Assembly: GCF_037038585.1 (NCBI RefSeq)
Contig: NC_092526.1
Span: forward strand, 38,701,501-38,765,500
Direction of reading: 5' to 3'
Length of the DNA stretch: 64,000 nucleotides
From: Patagioenas fasciata
Lineage: Eukaryota > Chordata > Aves > Columbiformes > Columbidae
How positions within the stretch are numbered: position 1 is the stretch's first letter; each line of letters begins with the position of its first letter. The notes beneath the pieces are model-generated. The model did no database searches. It saw only the letters and a program-made list of their open reading frames with translations, and was not told the origin of the DNA. Of the stretch, positions 58,801 to 64,000 are shown one piece after another. The position numbers and the translations under genes were made by a program.

Positions 58801-61800
58801 AATTCAGATCTCTACTGGCAGGGTTTTGACTCCATGTGGCCCAAAACAATGGTGCACAGGAGGTGTCTGCTTTGGGAAGCAGCTTTTGGGACAACTATCA
58901 CTCAAAACAGCTGGAGAATAGTGAGTGTATTACGAAGACTGTCCAAATATATTCAATGGTGTTCCAAAGTGCAAGTGTGCCCCTGTAATCAGATATCACT
59001 CAGTGTTTGTTAGCTAAATTTTTAGTGGGCTGGAGGGCTATTAACCTTGTGAGTATAAAGGATCTGGTGTATTTAACCATACAAGAGGAGGATAAAACTG
59101 ATATGGTTCTTTAGTGCAGAGCAACAGTCCTCGCTCAGAAGAGGGGCTCGCTATGTATAACTCACTCTAACAGTATTGGAGGAGCACATACAATATTTCT
59201 CCATTGCCTGTTGGATACCTCAAGTGAGTGTTCAGAGTCCTGGCAGTCTCTGTCTCTTTGTCTAGGTCCATGCTTGAACTAGTACACTCTGCTGCCTCTC
59301 CACAATATTTTAAATAGTGTCTTGTTAAACATGGCAATGGGATATTGTTGAGTCAAATAGTGTGTAGCAAGCGACTCTTTGTAGCATGTTTGTTCCATAA
59401 ACCATATGTGTTTAGAACTAGACTTAGAAAACATCTCTTTTCTTTTACGTCCAGGGTCCAAGCTATTGCGATAGGACAAGCGCTGGTTGATGGACGCTGG
59501 CTAGAATGTGTCAGTCATCATGATCAGATCTTCAGAGATGAGTATGCTCTCTACAGACCATTACAGGTAAAAGGACTAGGAAAGCTATGGTACTTGCTGA
59601 GTTTGGCTGCTCGCTAGAATCTTTTCTAATCCTGTTCTCAGCAGCCATTGTATGTTTTCTAAATAATATTTTTTGTACAGAGAATTGGAGTCTTTAGTGG
59701 TTTGATGCCTGAGGAAGCTGCATTTGCCCAGGAAGCTTTGGGGTGGCCTCTGTAGAGGCTGGGCTGTTGAATGTAGTGCTGCCTAAAGTGGAGGAAAGGG
59801 TCTCTTATCTAGGGTGGTACCTCTCATGGACACCTTCCACAGAGGCCCTGGCGTGGTACAGTCTGTGCTTGTGGTAGCTGTGCTATCATGTGCAGAATCT
59901 AGAATCTGTGAACAATTAGTGATCACTGAGACACAATGGTGGTGTTCTATTTCAAAACTCCTTCTTTAAAAACCTCCAAAGAATGGATATGTTGGATATA
60001 CAGTATGGGATCTTCTCACTTATTATATTGGTAACCACCTTCTGATCTCCAGTGATGGCAGTAAGAAAGAATTCAGTACGTTAGCCACATGATGTGAGAT
60101 TGGGAGGGGTTCTTTGTCGTGCCTCCCAAATAGGGCTTGCTAGCTGAGCGGGAGACAGGGAGCCAGTGACCAGAGGTGCTACCCTACTGCATTCCATTAC
60201 AATTAAACTTGCTGAGGGGTAAGAGCAGTCACTGGCCTGAGTGACTGGATTGTTTTTTTTAACTTGAAAAAGATATCTCTGTGGCCTCTCCCACCTGAAA
60301 GCATTCATTTGAGAGTCTTCCATGTTCTGCAGCTCAGCTCAGCTGTCCCGTGGACCTCAGTCAGAAAGCTTGTAGCCGTTAGCATCTTGTCTTCCTCATG
60401 CATTTAATCTCTTGGCCACAGTCACATGGTTTTCCATTGAGATTGCTCTGGGCTTCATCTGGCTTCTCAGCTAGTTAACTGTTTGCTAGTAAAAGCTTGC
60501 CCTTAACTAGCAAGAGCTTGTGGATCCCTGTTCATAACTATTTGTAAGGGGCTTATGTTATGTAAGGCTTAAAGCCAATTTTTGTTCTCTTCAGCTGAAA
60601 GCACTGTCTGATGTCACTGTTCCTGAACAAGAGTCAGGAGAAACAGTGTTGTTGACTCAGTTGCTTGCTGTACTCACTGTAGCCAAAGGAATGATAGTGA
60701 GAACTTCCTCTTGAGGAGACTGGAGGATGGCTGATGGAAATTGCTTAGATGCTCTCCAGGTTCTCTGGCACTCTAGCCAGGCTTTGTTTTGACACAGTAG
60801 CCCCAGCTAGAGCCTGACTTGTGAGTGAAACTCTTGGAGCTGCTTTGGTCAGTCACAGAATTGTTCCAGTAACTTAGAATTAGCTTCCACCAAAAGCTGC
60901 ATGTATATGCTGGTTTCTGGGCAAAGGATATGGTCATTCCCCTACTCAACTGGGGATAGGAAGCATTCAAAACTGCTTAGCTGGATGTGGTGACAGAAAA
61001 TGTGCAGTAGAATAAACTTGTCCTTCCATGCCACTCAGTCACAACTTGTGTGGAGGTGGGGAGGACGCAGAGATTAAGCACATGGGAAGTATAAAGAAAT
61101 ACTTGTTTCCTGTCCCAGTTCCTCTTTTGTGCTGAGGAGGGTGGCTCTGTGACTAACCTGTCTCAGCCCACTGAGAATATCCTCTAATTTTTAAAATGTC
61201 TGATCTGCATTTGTAGCAGGCTGCTTTCTAAGGCTGCTTAATATTTCAGCAGAGCTGCATTTCAACACCTCTTTTTCTTCCTAGAGCACGGAGTTCTCAG
61301 AAACCCCATCTCCAGACAGTGACTCTGTGAACTCTGTAGAGGGGCACTCTGAGCCATCCTGGTTCAAAGACATCAAGTTTGATGACAGTGACACAGAGCA
61401 GATTGCCGATGAAGGAGAAGATAACTTGGCCAGTGAGTTTCACCTGAGTCTTGTTCTCACTCCGCCTTCTCCCCTGCTGTCCCCAGTCTTTTGGGACACA
61501 GTACTTTAACCATGTCTTGCTTTATGTGTGTGTGTTTGTGTGCGCGCATGGGGCTGTAAGGATCTAAGCAAACTATAAACTAGCTAGTCCTTTTTCTTAT
61601 GATGGATACAGTATTTTAGTATTTAGCGGAAGTGGTAAAGCTTCATACTTCTAATGGAGGAGAAGCGTGTAAATTGCTGCCTTCTGTTTCTCAGGCAGAC
61701 TTGTGCTTGATTTGGACTCTATAGTAATGCACTAAAGAATGCCCAATATGTCAGCATGCACACATGAAGATAAGATTGGAACTATGAAAATACTGTGTTC

Positions 61801-62089
61801 CTGTAGTATTGCACACTGGTCTTTATGTATTAAAGACAATTTTTCTCCTCTCCGGTACCCTCATGATACCCGTTTGAACCCTTCTCCTCCCCGTATCTTC
61901 CCCCTTACCCAACACTAAAAGACTCCGCCAGCCCTAGCAAGCGCACTTCAGTCAGCAGCTTCCAGTCCACAATGGACAGTGATTCAGCCGCCTCCATCAG
62001 CCTGAACGTGGAGCTGGACAACGTGAACTTCCATATCAAGAAGCACTCCAAGTACCCACATGTGCCCCCTCACCCTGCCGACCAAAAAG
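39641..62089 (+). CDS. PIKFYVE: PIKFYVE, N-terminal part (11 coding exons; gene continues past the window)
   Basis: PIKFYVE is the endosomal lipid kinase that makes PI(3,5)P2 from PI3P, in complex with VAC14 and FIG4, and controls endolysosome size and traffic. The window carries about 546 residues: an N-terminal Pro/Ser region, a FYVE zinc finger at roughly 149-215 (WMPD, RRHHCR and eight zinc-ligand cysteines), a Ser-rich linker including [15 protein letters not shown], a DEP domain at about 352-441 (LKDLWKKIC to YALYRPLQ) and an acidic segment ([15 protein letters not shown]). The chaperonin-like and kinase domains lie beyond the right edge. All junctions agree in phase, and residue count tracks human to within one when the distal acceptor at coding exon 2 is used. 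Introns contain two CR1 fragments, a CA repeat and two elements listed in findings. The frame is intact. Confidence 0.96.
41336..41488 (+). CDS. PIKFYVE: PIKFYVE coding exon 2 (two possible 5' ends)
   Basis: The conserved form starts after ATCCCCGGCAG at 41335 and encodes ERAEAGQ..., aligning with mammalian KERAEGGQ. A second, stronger-looking acceptor (TTTTTGTCAACTCCAG) ends at 41308 and would add nine in-frame residues (DDGRLSSPA). Donor CTGG|GTAATT. It includes [18 protein letters not shown]. Confidence 0.85.
44944..45115 (+). mobile_element. CR1 LINE fragment, different subfamily, in PIKFYVE intron
   Basis: It carries GGATGCCCCATCCCTGGAGACAT, GGGCTCTGAGCAACCTGAGCT and GTCCCTGCTCATAGCAGGGG, ending GTGATTCTATG. 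This is the CR1 3'-tail type with a TGCTCAT..CAGGGG block, distinct from the other three copies in the window. Sense with PIKFYVE. Confidence 0.85.
46430..46700 (+). other. GC-rich open island in PIKFYVE intron (possible conserved element or cryptic exon)
   Basis: The core is clearly more GC-rich than its flanks. One plus frame is open for about 85 codons, from after the TGA near 46450 to a TAG near 46705, with a GT donor (AAGCTG|GTAAGG) near its end. It contains TCCCGCTGACATCAGTGGGA, similar to a near-palindrome common in old amniote repeats. Its function is not known to me. Confidence 0.35.
47476..47594 (+). CDS. PIKFYVE: PIKFYVE coding exon 3
   Basis: Acceptor TCCCTTCCAG, donor AGTCAG|GTACTA. 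It encodes residues 109-148: [20 protein letters not shown], then [20 protein letters not shown]. Confidence 0.95.
48169..48194. promoter_or_regulatory. Palindromic pair of MEF2-type / TATA-like sites in PIKFYVE intron
   Basis: CTATTTATAA (48169-48178) and CTATAAATAG (48185-48194) form a 9-bp inverted repeat and each fits YTA(A/T)4TAR. A perfect 12-bp palindrome GCCCTTAAGGGC lies 29 bases upstream (48129-48140). Confidence 0.45.
49824..49849. repeat. (CA)13 microsatellite
   Basis: An uninterrupted CA run about 95 bases upstream of the FYVE exon acceptor, followed by TATATGTG. Likely length-polymorphic. Confidence 0.95.
49944..50115 (+). CDS. PIKFYVE: PIKFYVE coding exon 4 (FYVE zinc finger)
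   Basis: Acceptor CCCTTGTAG, donor ATACAG|GTAGGG. It encodes residues 149-205, with WMPD (start of the FYVE fold), CKEC..C zinc ligands and RRHHCRLCG, the PI3P-binding signature. This is the endosome-targeting module. Confidence 0.97.
50845..51052 (+). CDS. PIKFYVE: PIKFYVE coding exon 5
   Basis: Acceptor TTTCCATAG, donor CAAAG|GTAAAC. It encodes residues 206-274: [11 protein letters not shown] completes the FYVE domain (RAC in place of the common RVC), followed by the Ser-rich linker and [14 protein letters not shown]. Confidence 0.95.
52812..52901 (+). CDS. PIKFYVE: PIKFYVE coding exon 6
   Basis: Acceptor TTTTCCTTGCAG, donor GAACAG|GTAAAC. It encodes residues 275-304: [20 protein letters not shown], then [10 protein letters not shown]. 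Linker, no fold recognised. Confidence 0.94.
56141..56279 (+). CDS. PIKFYVE: PIKFYVE coding exon 7
   Basis: Acceptor CTCTACTACAG, donor CTTCTG|GTACCT. It encodes residues 305-351: [20 protein letters not shown] to [15 protein letters not shown] fits a basophilic-kinase/14-3-3 type site; human PIKFYVE carries a reported regulatory phosphoserine in this region. Confidence 0.94.
56366..56578 (+). mobile_element. CR1 LINE fragment in PIKFYVE intron
   Basis: CR1 3' end with GGATATTAGGGAAAAATTCTT, GAACAGGCTGCCCAGGGAAG and TTAGATGAGGTTCTTAGAGA, ending ATTATTCTGTGATT. It begins within about 90 bases of the exon 7 donor and is sense with PIKFYVE. Confidence 0.88.
58516..58673 (+). CDS. PIKFYVE: PIKFYVE coding exon 8 (DEP domain, part 1)
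   Basis: Acceptor CCCTTTCCAG, donor CACAAG|GTAACC. It encodes residues 352-403: [20 protein letters not shown], then [20 protein letters not shown]. The DEP hallmark G-x-E-L-V-x-W-L is intact. Confidence 0.95.
59455..59566 (+). CDS. PIKFYVE: PIKFYVE coding exon 9 (DEP domain, part 2)
   Basis: Acceptor TTTTACGTCCAG, donor TTACAG|GTAAAA. It encodes residues 404-441: [20 protein letters not shown], then [10 protein letters not shown], the end of the DEP fold. Confidence 0.95.
61285..61432 (+). CDS. PIKFYVE: PIKFYVE coding exon 10
   Basis: Acceptor TTTTTCTTCCTAG, donor GGCCA|GTGAGT. It encodes residues 442-490: [20 protein letters not shown], then the acidic [18 protein letters not shown]. Confidence 0.95.
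61922..62089 (+). CDS. PIKFYVE: PIKFYVE coding exon 11
   Basis: The acceptor (CCCTTACCCAACACTAAAAG) has a short purine stretch before the AG; the phase is confirmed by [17 protein letters not shown]. Donor AAAAAG|GTACGA. It encodes residues 491-546 through [12 protein letters not shown]. Confidence 0.94.
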
Positions 62090-64000
62090 GTACGAGGTAG
62101 TCACCAGCTGGAGTTGCACATGATGGAGAGAGCCCTAATAATACTGACCTGTTCTGACACTACTTTTGTAGCTGTCTTACAGAGGGGAAAATATGATATT
62201 TAGCTGGCACTCACTTGCAGTTTTGACGTGCTCACCTCTGAGGAGGCTCAGTAGACCTGTTGAAACACCTTCTCTGCAGAGTGTGTAACTTCCCCTGTGA
62301 CTTTCTCTTTGCAGTTGAAGCAAAGTGTCTGGCCCATACATAATAGGACAGATCCACAGATACAGTTTCTGGCTAACTGGGGTGGAAAAATAGTCTGTGC
62401 ATAAACCAGTTTGACATGTGTCTCTACAGTCTGAGATTAAACTGGAAAAGCAAGCAAGAAAGAAAAACCCAAACAACAGTGAACGAAATTAACTTGGAAG
62501 AGCTCTGTGCTGACTTCTAATTGTACCTTAATAAGCTTACCTTTGACAGAAGAATCTTATTGATGTACAGTAAAACCTAACTTAATCCATATATGTTCAA
62601 AAGCAAACATCCACTTAAGCGAAGTAGGAAGAAATAAAATGCTCAGTGTTGAAGACTTCTTTTGGAAGTTTTCTTTTCTCCTAAATATATATTAAATTGG
62701 AATCCTCTAACTATAAGCACAATTCTTATAGGAAAAATAATGTGCCTGCCTGCTGACAGTTACATTTTTCTAAACTGGACAATGGCTGACTGAAACCAGG
62801 GCTTGCCACTGGCTTGGGTCTAGTACATTCTAGTTGCTTTACATGCTGGGTAGCAATTGATGGCTTTGCTCTGCTTCCTTACCTAAGGTTACATCAGCTT
62901 TGTAGACTTCTATCTTTGCTGCTTCTGAGGAGTTTCTTATTCTTAAATGTTTTCACCTCACCCCTTCAGTATTTCCAACCTTAAAAGACGTTCCACTGTT
63001 AAATAATGTACACTTCTTCTAATGATTTCATTATTCTGTAAAGTCTAATGGATCTCTTCTGTTGTTGTGGATCAGAATGCAAGATTTTTTATGCTTGCTT
63101 ACAGATTGAATTTTCTGAAATGGGCATTGAAGAGAGTAGGGCAGGAGAACTGGTCACAGCTGACTTTTGATGTTAGAAATGGGAGCAAGAGTGAGGCAAA
63201 TTAGAGGGGGCATATATATCAGTGCCTATTGTGGTCACTTTCTATTTGCTAAAAATTTGCCTAGAAGAAGGAAGTCAAACTGCTTATTTTTTTTTTTTCC
63301 CCCAAAGAGAGCAGAGCAGGTTTGAAATTTGAGTTGATGTCAGATGATTCAACAGTAGGAACAGGTTGTCAGCACTACTGCTGGACTAAATGAGCTTGAA
63401 ACAGGCCCAGGTGTGCTGTATTATCATACAAATTCACAGCTGTAGCAGGTTTATCTTTTATCAGTGTGTGTTAAAGGACTTTTAGGGTGATAGTCCTGGT
63501 TTCAAACATATCTTAGTCCTTATTTCCTTATACAAAACGGGTACATGATGAAGGGGGAACGTAAGAGAGTCTACCTCTCTCGGAAACTCTTGACCAAATC
63601 AAGGCTTTTTATAGCCAAAACTGAAGCTCTTATGAGAAAGATTTTGGTGACAGAGAGCTCGGAGAAGATCAGCGGAAAAGGCAAGTGGTGAGGGGACTGA
63701 AAGGAGACAGACTTTTGCCATTGAATTATGTATGTTGGCAGCACTCTGCTATCTTTGGTGAATTTCTGCTGACTGATTTTTGTTATCTGTTCCTGAAATG
63801 TGTGGATTCTTAACCAGGTTATTCTGTAGGAGTGTAATTCATAGTAGAAAATTGGGAACAATTCCTTTTAAGAGAATGGATTTCCCTTGAGGTGGAAGTA
63901 TCAGTAATATGCCCAGAACTGGGATAGACTGGAGGTGTGAGTCACTAAAATGCACTGTGGAGTGGTAGGGATTATCCTATAGTTAAAAAAAATTAAAAAT
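62090..64000. other. PIKFYVE: PIKFYVE intron to window end
   Basis: About 1.9 kb with no further exon of the gene and no recognised repeat. The next exon must begin with the remaining two bases of a glutamate-type codon, as in mammals (ADQK|EYLIS). Confidence 0.6.

Overview
The window is vertebrate nuclear DNA, almost certainly from a bird. Genes are split into short exons with GT-AG introns, three CpG islands mark promoters, and four fragments belong to the CR1 LINE family, the dominant avian retrotransposon, ending in its ATTCTATG-like 3' octamers. The encoded proteins are close to, but clearly different from, their mammalian counterparts. I see no operon, phage, CRISPR array or bacterial system, and nothing that amounts to a new defence or biosynthetic system.

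Layout. (1) 1-10.8 kb, minus strand: a CpG-island promoter at about 10.0-10.85 kb, a first coding exon at 9608-9658 whose 17 residues match the start of the BEACH protein NBEAL1, and, near the left edge (905-1594), the last two coding exons of a protein I cannot name. (2) 11.2-20.6 kb, plus strand: a complete shugoshin gene, best matched to SGO2, with eight coding exons, 981 codons and one giant exon. (3) 22.4-35.9 kb, minus strand: complete cytosolic isocitrate dehydrogenase IDH1, with eight coding exons, 415 residues and a noncoding first exon under a TATA/CArG box. (4) 36.8-64 kb, plus strand: the 5' part of PIKFYVE, with a noncoding exon and eleven coding exons (about 546 residues) carrying the FYVE and DEP domains. 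The gene runs off the right edge.

The genes lie in two divergent pairs: NBEAL1-like/SGO2 around 10.6-11.9 kb and IDH1/PIKFYVE around 35.9-36.9 kb. SGO2 and IDH1 converge tail to tail. Functions are unrelated: vesicle/BEACH biology, protection of centromeric cohesion, NADPH production and phosphoinositide synthesis. The layout therefore reflects shared CpG-island promoters, not a pathway.

Most useful observations: two in-frame acceptors 27 nt apart at PIKFYVE coding exon 2; a CArG box overlapping the IDH1 TATA box; mirror-image YY1 sites in the first divergent promoter; the unidentified 3' exons at the left edge; a MEF2-type palindrome and a GC-rich open island within PIKFYVE introns; and an IDH1 C-terminus of PKL in place of the mammalian AKL. 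Intron positions and residue numbers were worked out by hand from splice-site phase. Gene names rest on remembered family sequences, not on a search.
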